Assembly: GCF_024323335.1 (NCBI RefSeq)
Contig: NC_066581.1
Span: 349,436,409-349,500,408, forward strand
Direction: 5' to 3'
Origin: Lathyrus oleraceus
Taxonomy: Eukaryota > Streptophyta > Magnoliopsida > Fabales > Fabaceae
DNA length: 64,000 nt
Position 1 is the stretch's first letter; every line of letters begins with the position of its first letter. A model generated the notes under the pieces. The model was given only the letters and a program-made list of their open reading frames with translations, was not told the origin of the DNA and ran no database searches. Below, piece by piece: positions 1-9,939 of the stretch. Made by a program: the position numbers and the translations under genes.

Positions 1-1205
1 CTATGAGCTTTATACATGTATGCTTGGGTTATTCACCTGCTCAAAACTTGACAGGGTTGTTTTATGAAGTTAGCTAAGGTTTCCTCTAAAGGTGGTGGTT
101 TGTGTTGAGGCACTCAAGGAACCTGTTGAACTCCTTGATTAGCATGAAGAGTCTGATTGTTACTCCACTTAAAGTTTGGATGATCCTTTTAACCTGAATT
201 TTAGGTGTTAGAATATGGATTATTCTTTTGAAAATTAGCATACTAAACTTTGGCAGTCTCAACCTCTATCATACAGTTACCATTTGCGTGCACTTATCCA
301 TAAAAGTCACAACAAATGGTTAAATTTGGCTAGCATTTGCTTGGGCTAGTTATGCTACAATTAAATATTTATGAAGTGCTTCTATTTTAGATGATATGGA
401 TGTGTTCAAATCAACTACATGAATAATTTTTTGTTTCATCACTCGTCCACTTGTTTGATACCCATTCTAACACATATTTCAATCAACGTTTTCAACTTTT
501 CACTAGTCTTTGCTCTCAATGTACCTCCATTTGAGGCATCAAGAAGAATTATTGTTTGCATTTTAAACCCGTCTATGAATTCTGTCATCTATTCTATAGC
601 ACTTATATTATGATTCAGACACTGACAGAGTAACAACTTGAATTTTTCTCATGCATTAGATAATGACTCCAACTCTTCATGCGCAAAGTTGGAAACAACG
701 ACTTTTCTCTCCACACATTGAGCATTTGAATAATACCTCTCTAGAATGTTATCTTCCAGCTCTTTCCAGGCTTGAATAGTACCATTTGGGATGTATTGCA
801 ACTAACCTTTCACGCGACTTATCCTAGAAAAACCAAACAAACATAATTTTACATGATCGTTAGTGGTGTTACTAGTTGGCTTGCACATCGAGCATGTCTC
901 ATAGAACTTTGTGAGATGCTCCCAAGGATATCTGATTTCTAACCCGTTGAAGATGTTCTCCTTCAAACCTGAAAGTATAGAATTCTTAATATCAAATGTT
1001 ACAGGAATAGTCGGTTTAAATCCTAACGAGATATGTCCAACATCAGTTCTCCCGCAATAGCCCCCCAATGTTTGTCAGGGTGGAACAACCATCTCTAATT
1101 TTTCTTATTTTACTTCTTTGATAACTTGTAGTGCTTTGAATTTAAGTCTACGAATTGTGCGTGTTGTTCTTTCAATTTCTAGGTCGATCGGTATCAGCGT
1201 CGAAT
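1..1205 (-). pseudogene. Ty3/gypsy gag pseudogene (partial)
   Basis: Reading the minus strand from about 1205 down to the window edge gives a recognisable plant Ty3/gypsy Gag in shifting frames. The N-terminal part carries IDLEIERTTR. The longest open piece (1068-802) contains the stretches VTFDIKN, PWEHLTKFYETC and DHVKLCLFGFS, which match the retrotransposon-gag domain. Further down come WLQYIPNGTIQAWKELED, a FKLL segment, LLDASNGGT, and a Pro/Asn-rich tail with DHPNFKWSNNQ near position 150. Several stops and frameshifts interrupt it, and the 3' part runs off the window. The family assignment rests on the order of these motifs as remembered from legume Athila/Tat-type Gags. It would have formed the capsid-like particle. 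It is now non-coding. Confidence 0.72.
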
Positions 1206-1436
1206 CTGCACCTCACATAAACAAACAAATACTACCTTAGTAGCATCGCACCATACAGAACAAAATAAAAGTAGAAATAAAAATTAAAATTAAAAATTAA
1301 AATTAAAAATAAAAATAAAAATTACTAAAATAAAATAATATACGGAAATTAAAGCTAAATTTACTAACGAAAATAAAAATAAAAATTGCAAATTAAAAAT
1401 GTCGCACTAAATTTCCTTGTTGAAATTATCAACAAT
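1206..1436 (-). other. A-rich leader of the gypsy element
   Basis: This is AT-rich sequence between the gag remnant and the primer-binding site. It includes an AAATTAAAATT-type low-complexity run at about 1270-1400. I see no coding potential. Its position fits the untranslated leader of the minus-strand gypsy element. Confidence 0.5.
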
Positions 1437-1457
1437 CCCCCCGACAACGACGCCGAA
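1437..1457 (-). promoter_or_regulatory. Primer-binding site of the gypsy element
   Basis: On the minus strand this reads CGGCGTCGTTGTCGGGGG. It is a diverged match to the TGGCGCCGTTGCCGGGGA-type site, complementary to a tRNA 3' end and usually attributed to tRNA-Asp, that follows the 5' LTR in many plant Ty3/gypsy elements. It sits just upstream, in element orientation, of the leader and gag remnant. Confidence 0.6.
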
Positions 1458-1460
1458 AAC

Positions 1461-1889
1461 TTGATGGACAATTTTAAGAAGTGTACTAGTCTCGTCGAAG
1501 TAATAAAATAATTCGTCTCCACAGATATTACAAATTTAAACAAGGTAATTATAATGCAAATTAAAAGTAATAATAATGGGGGATTTCAAGATTGCTTCGA
1601 TACATAATAAGAACAAGAGCTTTACTGAATAAAAATCAATGATTAAAGGCGATTAAATCTTTATTTCGAATAACCTACTTATCCCTGTTGATGAACTATA
1701 TGTTAATTAAATTATTAATATGTTAAAGTCATACAACAAATTAACAAGGTCATTGCACCCAATTCCTTGGTGTACAACTCACTATTTTACACAATAATTT
1801 CCTAATTCCTTAGACTAATTCAAATTTAAACTAGACTTTTTGAGTACGTTAACTTCAAAGCCACAACTTCTAATTACAACTCACTATTT
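1461..1889 (-). mobile_element. Partial gypsy LTR next to the PBS
   Basis: The minus-strand LTR should end in CA just before the primer-binding site, and the plus-strand TGATGGAC at 1461 fits that end. The other LTR end is not resolved. The sequence is AT-rich and non-coding and runs until copia reverse-transcriptase coding sequence begins at about 1890. The abrupt change suggests one element is inserted into, or recombined with, the other. Confidence 0.4.
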
Positions 1890-3454
1890 TGTTATCATTT
1901 CGCTTCTGTCTCTCAAATTGAGCATAAAAACTCCAAAGACACATTACTCGATGAACATTGGTTTTTAGCAATGCAAGAGGAACTTAATCAGTTCAAGAGA
2001 AATGAGGTGTGGGATCTTGTCCCCCCTCCGCGAGGCCATCGAGTAATTGATACTAAATTGGTGTTTAAGGACAAGTTAGACGAAAACGGAGTTATAACTT
2101 GTAACAAGGCTCGCCTTGTTGCTCAAGGGTATAACCAAGAGGAAGGCATCGACTATGAGGAGACTTATGCTCCGGTCACCTGACTCGAGGCTATACGCCT
2201 TTTGCTTTCCTATGCTTGTTCTCAAAACTTCAAATTATTTCAAATAGATGTTAATAGAACTTTTCTAAACGGATACATTAACGAAGTGGTTTATGTATCT
2301 CAACCTCCCAATTTTGAAAACTATGAGCATCATAACTATGTTTATAAGTTTAAGCGTGCTTTGTACGGTCTCAAACAAGCCCTTAGGGCATGGTATGAGC
2401 GTCTTAGAAAATTTATATTAGAACAAGGATTCTCAAGAGGGAAGGTAGATACAACCCTTTTTATTAAGCATCAAGGAAAACACTCTATTTTAGTTCAAGT
2501 TTATGTAGATGACATTATTTTTGGATCTAATAACATAAATTTGGTCAAGGAACTCTCTAAGTTGATGCAGGAAGAATTTTAAATGAGCATGATGGGGGAG
2601 CTAAATTACTTCCTCGGACTTCAAATCAAGCAACTTGAAGAAGGAACTTTTGTGAGCCAAACGAAGTACTGCAATGAGTTACTTAAGCGCTTCGATATGG
2701 ATAACTCCAAAGTAATCGACACTCTAATGCCTATTGCGGTTAATACTGGATCGAGATGAAAATGGTAAGGTCGTAGTATAAATAGGTATAGAGGTATGAT
2801 AAGTTCCCTCCTTTATCTTACCGCATCTCGCCCAGATATTATGTTTAGTGTATGTATGTGTGCTAGGTATCAATCATGTCCCAAAGAATCACATTTAAAG
2901 GTCGTCAAGCACATACTTAGATACCTTTGTGGTACTTCAAAGTATTGGCTTTGATTTTCTAAGGGAAGTGATTGCTATTTGGTTGGCTACTCTGATCCTA
3001 ACTTTGCTGGTTGTAAATCGGATAGGAAAAGCACTAGTGGTATGTGTCATTTTTATTCAAATTCCTTAGTGAGTTGGCATAGCAAAAAGCAAGTTTCATT
3101 TGCTTTGTCAACAGCCGAGGCAGAATACGTTACAACGATAATTTTTTTGCTCAAATCTTGTGGCTCAAATAAAAATTACTCGACTTCAATGTTCAACTTG
3201 AACGTATTCCCATTTTGTGTGACAATACAAGCTCCATTAATTTAACCAAAAATCCTATACTACATTCACGCACTAAACATATTGAAATTCGACATCACTT
3301 CCTTAGGGATCATGTTGAGAAAGGTGATGTCGTCTTCGAGCACATTGATAGCAAAAATCAACTTGCCGATATTTTCATAAAACCACTTGTGATAGAGCCT
3401 TTCTTCCACGTCCACAGAGAACTTGGTGTTCTCGATATCTCATATCGCTTTTAA
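1890..3454 (+). pseudogene. Sirevirus-like copia RT/RNase H pseudogene
   Basis: This is the C-terminal half of a Ty1/copia polyprotein in decay. It opens with SVSQIEHKNSKDTLLDEHW, then AMQEELNQFKRNEVWDLVP, ARLVAQGYNQEEGIDYEET and [16 protein letters not shown]. The reverse-transcriptase YVDD box lies at 2502-2513. RNase H follows with YSDPNFAGCKSDRKSTSG, LSTAEAEY and HIEIRHHFLRDHVEKGD. Lesions include a TGA at 2181 where an Arg codon is expected, a TAA after EEF at 2580, frameshifts at about 2750 and 3170, and YSDPNFAG in place of the usual DADWAG-like box. Gag, protease and integrase are missing on the 5' side. The wording of the motifs, the separate downstream gene and the long LTR favour the Sirevirus lineage. 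Confidence 0.82.
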
Positions 3455-3767
3455 ATTTATATATGATGCTTGCTCTATATTTATGTCTGTCTATTCTTTG
3501 ATGAATCACTTTGACAAGTGCAAGCTATGTGAGGGCATTCGTCGTCTATTGTCATTGGAGGAAATATTGTTCTTATCTATTTGAACTATCTTGATCAATT
3601 ATGTATGTATGTCCTTGTTCTATATAATGCAATTTCTTGATGTTTATTTTATGGTTTGGTCTAAGCTTAATCCATTTATATGTTTGAAATATGCTTGAAC
3701 TTGCTTAGGAATCATATTTAACATGCATTCATCATTATGAGCATTTTTTAATTTCATGCCTTCGAAT

Positions 3768-4060
3768 CATTAACTTCGGGTCCCAACAGGTCGACCCATG
3801 AGTCGACTCGTCACTGCGAATTCCATCTTTGCATTAACTTCGGGTCCCAACAGGTCGACCCATGAGTTGACTCGTCGCTACCCAGCGTCCACTCATCTGA
3901 GGTTTCAAACATGGATGTGTCGACTTATTACATGTATGAGTCGACTCTTTTTTACAAGTTTCATTGTTGCATTAATTTCGGGTCCCTACAGGTCGACCCA
4001 TGAGTCGATCTTCGCTACCCAGAGTCCACTCATCTGCGCTTTTAATAGGCCGACTCATTT
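3768..4060 (+). repeat. Palindrome-rich repeat upstream of the env-like gene
   Basis: Three imperfect copies of a roughly 45-bp module begin at about 3768, 3831 and 3970. Each carries TTCGGGTCCCAACAGGTCGA or a close variant, followed by CCATGAGTCGACTCG. The cores GGTCGACC and GAGTCGACTC are perfect palindromes. A related module occurs in the 3' LTR of the same element (6460-6715). Confidence 0.75.
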
Positions 4061-4106
4061 CAAATGCATCTCTCATCACTTGTATAATCAATCACCTAGT
4101 TCTTCT

Positions 4107-4109
<3 letters not shown>

Positions 4110-4140
<31 letters not shown>
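4110..4140 (+). repeat. (CT)n microsatellite
   Basis: About 15 CT units lie 59 bp upstream of the env-like start codon, in its probable untranslated leader. Confidence 0.95.
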
Positions 4141-4144
<4 letters not shown>

Positions 4145-4198
4145 TCACACAAACCCTATAAAACCAATACCTCAAATCTCTTCAAAAACAACATTCAA

Positions 4199-5745
4199 AT
4201 GGCTTCATCAAGAACCTCTGGAAAAAGAACTGCAAGGGGGCCCTCTTCTCACACTAGTACCGCACAACCTCGTTCAAATATGTCGGTAACTTCTCTCTCC
4301 TTACTCTCTGATGGTCTTACTAAATCCTTTGAAAAGAAGTTCAAAAAGAGAACAATTGTAAAGCAGTACGTATACTCACCATTAGTGGATGGACGCATGC
4401 GCATTCTAGAAGTTGTTGAGTGGTTAAATGCTCAAAGAATTGACTTATTCTTAGACTGTATTACTAAGTATAATGAAGATTTAGTCAAACTATTTTATAC
4501 CGGTGTTGTTGGAAAATTCAAGGGTTATGAGTTTAAATGCAATATTGATAATAGGGTTCTTGAAGTTAATGATGATGTTTGGAAATCTCTGTTTGAAATT
4601 TCTCCATTGTCGTCTCCTAATGATCTTAAGATAACTGGCATTGTATTTGCTCCAAATAATGAGTTTAGATTTGCCTTAAACTCAATGCTGAAGATACCTT
4701 TTTCTGACAATGTTGTTGGGAGTAATTTGTTCCCTACTAATGTGACTACTGACTTTTAAAGCCTTTCGATAGGATCTTACACTAGGTTGTGACGCATATT
4801 ATCCGTCCTAAGATGGGAAGTTACTCCATAGTTGACGAGGCAGAAGTACAATTGGTTTATGTGTTGAAACATAAGTTGAAGGTTTATTGGCCACACTACA
4901 TTGCAAGAAGGATCTTTTCCCTAAAGGAGTCAGGTCGAGGCACCACTCTCTGCTACCCTTCATTTATTCAAAGTATCCTTAATCGGGATGAAGTTTTTGT
5001 TCCGGGAACTCAATACACCTATGTAACTACTAATCAAGAATTCTGTCAAAAATTTCTAAGTTTAATGGGCTACACTTGGGATCCTATAGCGCGAGTATAC
5101 AAGGTCCGTACTCAAGCTTCAAGTTCTAATATTCAGCATTTGGAAGATGATGATGATGTTGATGAAAATGAAGAAGAGAATAATGATGACGATACTCACC
5201 CTATGGAGGATGATCAACAAGTTGATGACCATGGTGATTGGCTAGGTGCCACACCTGGACAAAATCCATCTGATAACCAAGGTTGGGGAGAGTGGCAACG
5301 CACCGGCTAGACCAGCCAACGATCTTCCTTTATGCCTCCACATCCTTCTGAATCTGATAATTCTGAAGTAATGGAAATGTTGATAAATTTACAAATTCAT
5401 CAGCAAAAATTTTCCATACTTCAAGAGGAAAGATTAACGGCTTTGCAGGATCAACTTCAGATTCAAAGTGACAACTTTGCCTCTTTTTCAACTCTCCAAA
5501 AGGAACAATACTTAGACTTAAGGGGTCGGATTCAAACCCAAAGTGACCATTTCAATTCATTTTCCTCCACAATTATGCAATGGATTGATGTTATGGGTTC
5601 CAATCATTGCTCTCTCACCGGATCTTTCAATACGCTTAACCGGAACTTCATTGAATTCACCGACCTCTATGAACAAGACATACATCCACGTCAACCTTCT
5701 GTTTATAGAAGCAGAAATGACCCGTCACGAGAGAGAAGAACTTAG
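4199..5745 (+). pseudogene. Envelope-like gene of the Sirevirus remnant, broken
   Basis: A third gene lies between pol and the 3' LTR, the position of the env-like gene in Sireviruses. The start at 4199 (ATGGCTTCATCAAG) has a good plant context. The first open part runs to 4759. The frame then changes, and the rest is open from 4789 to 5310 and, after one TAG, from 5332 to 5745 in the same frame. The N-terminal half resembles a globular domain widespread in legume retroelement proteins (YSPLVDGRMRILEVVEWLNA). The middle is strongly acidic (DDDDVDENEEENNDDD, about 5146-5200). The C-terminal part is Gln/Leu-rich and likely coiled coil (about 5370-5560). No signal peptide is visible, so an entry role is only inferred from position. 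One frameshift and one stop make it a pseudogene. Confidence 0.65.
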
Positions 5746-6048
5746 ATGATTGATTCATTCAGTGCATTTCCATTTCTTCATGCTTGCATGTTATTGTATT
5801 TAGTTATATGTCTTGGAGCTAATGTTGAACAAATTTGGCTATGTAATTTACTAATTTTTTTTGCTCCATGCCTTATTTATGACTATATTTCTTACATTTA
5901 CTTTATTTTATGTGAATGGTTGTTGATGTTAATCTGCTTCAAAATGGTAGATTACGTTCTTATGAATATATTTTTTATGTTGTCAAAGGGCGAGAAGCAA
6001 TGGAAACACACAACTTGATTATGATAGCATATTTTTAAAGGAATGCAT
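5746..6048 (+). other. Hydrophobic reading frame after the env-like stop
   Basis: Directly after the TAG at 5743-5745, in the same frame, an ATG opens 90 codons with strongly hydrophobic stretches (for example LLYLVICLG and CEWLLMLICF). It may be T-rich UTR that is open by chance, or a lost membrane-anchor part of the env-like protein. No family was recognised. Confidence 0.3.
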
Positions 6049-6064
6049 AAAATAAGGGGGAGGA
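6049..6064 (+). promoter_or_regulatory. Polypurine tract
   Basis: AAAATAAGGGGGAGGA lies immediately before TGTCTATC. This is the expected plus-strand primer site next to the 3' LTR of a copia element. Confidence 0.75.
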
Positions 6065-7953
6065 TGTCTATCAAAGTACGCAATATATGAGAGATTGTGC
6101 CACGGTTTTCCATCATAAAAAATGGGGAGTATGCGAAAGCAAAGGTTCTTAGTCCTTGTTTTAATGATGTCAAACCTTTTAGTAGCTCATACTGTGTACT
6201 TTGGACGATGTCATCATATCATAGAGGGCATTCATTCTCTAACATGCTCAAAGTCGAAGTTCAATGTGTCTATGCATATAGGAGCATCTCATATATGTCA
6301 ATAATGTACTTAATCATTGTTGGTACCTTAGGTCTATAAGAGAATCGTTTGGATTGACCAAAATACGTCTCAAAAACTCATTTTGACCATTTAAGAACTT
6401 TAAGTCGATTCATGCCTTGGAGCGCCACCTCATTCACGCATATCACATTTTGTGTAACTCGCGGGTCTGAACAAGTCGAGTCATAGGTCGACTCAATCCT
6501 GGAAAAACAAGATGAGTCGACCCATCCACCTGTTGCGTCGACTCATTACCTGTTTCATTTGAACCATGTTGCTACGGGTCTGAACAGGTCGAGTCATAGG
6601 TCGACTCAATTCTGGAAAAACCTGTTTGAGTCAACTCTTCGCCTATTTTATTTGAGTTGTTTGGCTGCGGGTCTGAACAGGTCGAGTGACCTATGTGAAC
6701 AGGTCGAGTAGTCGTTGTTTTTACTCCATTTTCTACTGTGTATTTTTGCAAAAATATTCTGTTATGTTTGTGACTTGGTCTATGCATCATATATATATTC
6801 TAGAGTTTCTTCTTCAATAAAAACAAGAAAAGTGAAAGATATACACTAAAGTTCTTCTTCATCTTTATTCTTCATTGCATGTTTCAACAACTACACATAA
6901 CAATTTTTGTTGATCATAGTGCATTGTTGTGGTGATAACATTCAAATAGGATTATGTAATCTTAGTTTGGCTAGAGGCTTTGAGTGGGTTTTTCTTGAAT
7001 AAAACCGTAGGGTTTTGTCCTCCAAGAATTGGGGGTTTTTGCATAAACCTTTGCTTCATAGATTCAGCCGAGTGAAATGTTTGAAGAACGGTGGTTCGTT
7101 CGAACAAGTAACAGTAACCGGAGGATTGTGAAGAAAGGTTTGGGTTCAAACGTGTCGCGATCGAAATTAGCCGAGCTAGAGTTTTGAAAAACGTGGAGTT
7201 CTTGCAATAAGGTAGCTACAATCAGAGATTTTTTCGGAACGTTTGAAGCACTTGGTTCAACTCGAATCAAGGGTAGAGAAGTAAATAAGATCTGCAACAA
7301 CACTTAGGTTTGCTTGGTGGTGATAATTTCTTATCTTGTATAAACTTTGCAATTTGATAATAAATATCTCAATTCTAGTTTTAGAATTGTGGGAAGACGT
7401 ACCCTAAGCGAGGACGAAAGGAAAACTGCCTAAACAAATCTGGTGTTGGTCTCTCTTTCTCTAACTCTTTAAATTATGCATAAATTAAATCTTGTGTAAA
7501 ATTAATTGTAAACTTCATCTCGCTTAATTGTTATGCATTAAAGTTGTTCGTTAAATTATTGCAATCACTTTGATTGCAACTAAGGAAAATTCTACACAAT
7601 TAATTCTAGTGAAATTAAGACTTGGTGTAGTGTGCACACCAAGTGTTTGATAAAATTAACTTCACACAAGTTTATCAATATTTTGTTTGTTCTCTCATTG
7701 TCTTATCTCATCATTGGTGGTAACTATATCAAGGATGTGTGTAGTTGATCGATTGATTAAGATTGTTGTTGATTATCTTTATCTTAGTCATTTCATTAGA
7801 TTTCTCGCATATCTGATCTTTCCAGTAATGGATCGTTTACACCATTGTGGTCTAGGGTGCTTTCGCTACCTTTAAAAACAATTTTAAAAAGCGCTAAATT
7901 TTAAATACTGATTTATTCAATCTCATCTTCTAGATCGGTACTATCGTCTAACA
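6065..7953 (+). mobile_element. Long 3' LTR of the Sirevirus-like element
   Basis: This is bounded by TG after the polypurine tract and by CGTCTAACA at 7945-7953, giving about 1.89 kb, a size typical of Sirevirus LTRs. Its last part (AGCGCTAAATTTT then TTCTAGATCGG) resembles the 3' ends of other long plant copia LTRs. It carries three GGTCTGAACAGGTCGAGT modules (about 6465, 6578 and 6670) upstream of a TATA box. The partner 5' LTR is absent from the window, so the right boundary is inferred from the terminal motif only. Confidence 0.6.
6790..6799 (+). promoter_or_regulatory. TATA box in the Sirevirus LTR
   Basis: TATATATATT lies downstream of the palindromic modules and upstream of an A-rich, CTTCTTC-containing leader. 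This arrangement is expected for the LTR core promoter. Confidence 0.5.
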
Positions 7954-9078
7954 CTCACTATGTTTATGAGTATTTTCTTTTTATCATTACTCATCAAGTT
8001 GACTAGATTCAAACAATCAGAGTAGAACATTATTTTGTAAAACCCCTCTTTTTAGCTTTCTCTTCCGCATAACCATCATCATCACTTCAACTTCCATCAA
8101 TTTTTTTCACCATTCATACTTTTTGCTATTTGATATTCAACATTACCTTCCTCGTTTTTAAAAACTGCTCAGAGTCCCCATTTTCCACTAATTACCATGC
8201 TAGCATCCAATCTACATTGCACCCATTTGCCTTTGTTATGACACTTCTGAAAGACTATACTATCGCTTAATTTGTTCGCCACTATGTTGTTCAAAAAGTA
8301 AATACTATCGTCTAATTTGTTCGTCACGTTGTTCAAAAAGTAATGTTTCTTTTCCTTGATATTCAAAGCAGTGGGTTTGACTTTGCTTTGGATGTTGCTT
8401 AAAATGTTTATGACTTTGTTCTTCTTTTCTTGTTTTTCAATGTATGAGTAATCATCCTGTTGTTCAAAAGTTGCATCTCATTGTCTATGGTTTTTGCGCC
8501 TGACTTGGATCGTGATCCCTTAAAGATAGCCTTACTTGGTGCGTATAACTTTCATCTCTAAAATTATGCAGTATCTCTCTTCCTTTGTGCCTGTTGCCCT
8601 TAACATTGTTGTTGTTAATATTATGATACATGTCTCTATCAACATTAGAATTACCTTGCCTTCCCTGATTTATGTTAGTTGTAGTAGAGGTTTTGACAAT
8701 ATTATTACTTTTGACTGGTAGTAGATTATCAATAAACAATATAAATGACATCCTAATGTTATTTAAACATGAATAACACGTTGATTAGCAATAGTTGATA
8801 GTCTGTATTGAGATTAAAATGACTATAATTCACCATCGGATATGGATGCAATTATCACAATTACAACACTTAATTCAAGCTCTCTAAAAAATTATATATT
8901 TAGTTTATATATTTTTTCTTGCATTTTTATTTTGTTTTAGATTGATTTGAATGCAATCACCTTTAGTTAATACAGGTAGTAGTTTTTTTTTAATAATTTA
9001 GTGACTAAACTAGCCCATCTTAATTATTAAAAAAAAGAAAGTGAAAACTTCACATTTTGCAAATATAATTTTTTTTAT
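7954..9078. other. Intergenic, no gene recognised
   Basis: This is AT-rich sequence. Short minus-strand frames exist (8169-8366, 8485-8751). The first holds two near-repeats of a KLxDSIxFLNN peptide, and the second is Asn-rich. Neither matches a family I know. They may be transposon debris. Confidence 0.4.
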
Positions 9079-9510
9079 GACCTATTTGTTTCAATTTTAA
9101 AAAAATAGATTTTTTTTCTGTATTTTTAAAAATAATCTAATATTAATTACAAATTTTATAAATTCAATTTTTAAAAATTAAAAAATTAATTTTGACATAT
9201 TATAACATAAACATACATTATTGAAAATTAAAATATACTCACAATTATAATTTTTTCAAAAAATTATATTTTAAAAATATTTTTATAAAAAACTATTTGA
9301 AATAACATTAAAATTAAATAATTTTTTTAAATTTTTATATCAAAAAATAAAAATTCAATAAAATAAATAATATCTAAAATAATATTATAAGAAATAAATA
9401 TTTAAATCAAATTTTTATTTAAAATTTTTATAAAAAAAAATTATTTTTTGAACTAAATTATATAACACTATGAAACTTATTTTTTTTAAAAAAATTGAAA
9501 CAAAGTGACC
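9079..9510. mobile_element. MITE-like inverted-repeat element
   Basis: The left end reads GACCTATTTGTTTCAATTTT. The reverse complement of the right end reads GGTCACTTTGTTTCAATTTT. The interior, about 400 bp, is almost pure A/T with no coding capacity. The terminal inverted repeats of about 30 bp fit a non-autonomous DNA element. A target-site duplication is not clear. Confidence 0.5.
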
Positions 9511-9589
9511 CTTTGATAATGCTACTAACCTAATTACTATATGTTTGAGAAAAGAAACAATGATTCCAATGCAATGCTTCAACACTAGT

Positions 9590-9803
9590 TGTTATTAGAT
9601 TTTATTAGATTTAATTCATATTTAAATTGTATTATTTTCTTAGCCCCTAAGTTTGTTAGAGGGTATTTTAGTATTTTATCCTATTATAGTAACCCTAGTT
9701 TTAGCTTATAAATAGGGTGTCAATCATTGTAACTTTTAATCATGTTTGTAGCCGTCATTCTCTGAATAGAATATTCATCTTTCATTCTACCTTTGCACCA
9801 ACA
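9590..9803 (+). repeat. 5' LTR of the complete copia element
   Basis: It begins TGTTATTAG and ends CACCAACA, 214 bp long. A TATA-like CTTATAAATAGG lies at about 9704-9715, followed by sequence ending near CTGAATAGAATATTC, consistent with a compact U3-R-U5. Confidence 0.9.
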
Positions 9804-9805
9804 AT

Positions 9806-9818
9806 TGGTATCTAGAGC
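9806..9818 (+). promoter_or_regulatory. Primer-binding site, Met-tRNA type
   Basis: TGGTATCTAGAGC lies two bases after the LTR. It resembles the common plant copia site TGGTATCAGAGC, with one extra T. Confidence 0.8.
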
Positions 9819-9939
9819 TCCGGTTCGGATTCATTGGGAAACACGGGAAACACGAGTGAACGTGAGGTCTTGTGTGTTTGATTTTGATTCTTAGATTCGT
9901 GTTGAATCTTGAACAAAATCTGATCAGAATTTTAATTCT

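Noticed and set aside
3798..4289. 163-codon plus frame over the palindromic repeats and CT tract
   Set aside because: It is built from repeats and overlaps the env-like start in another frame. No protein-like composition was seen.
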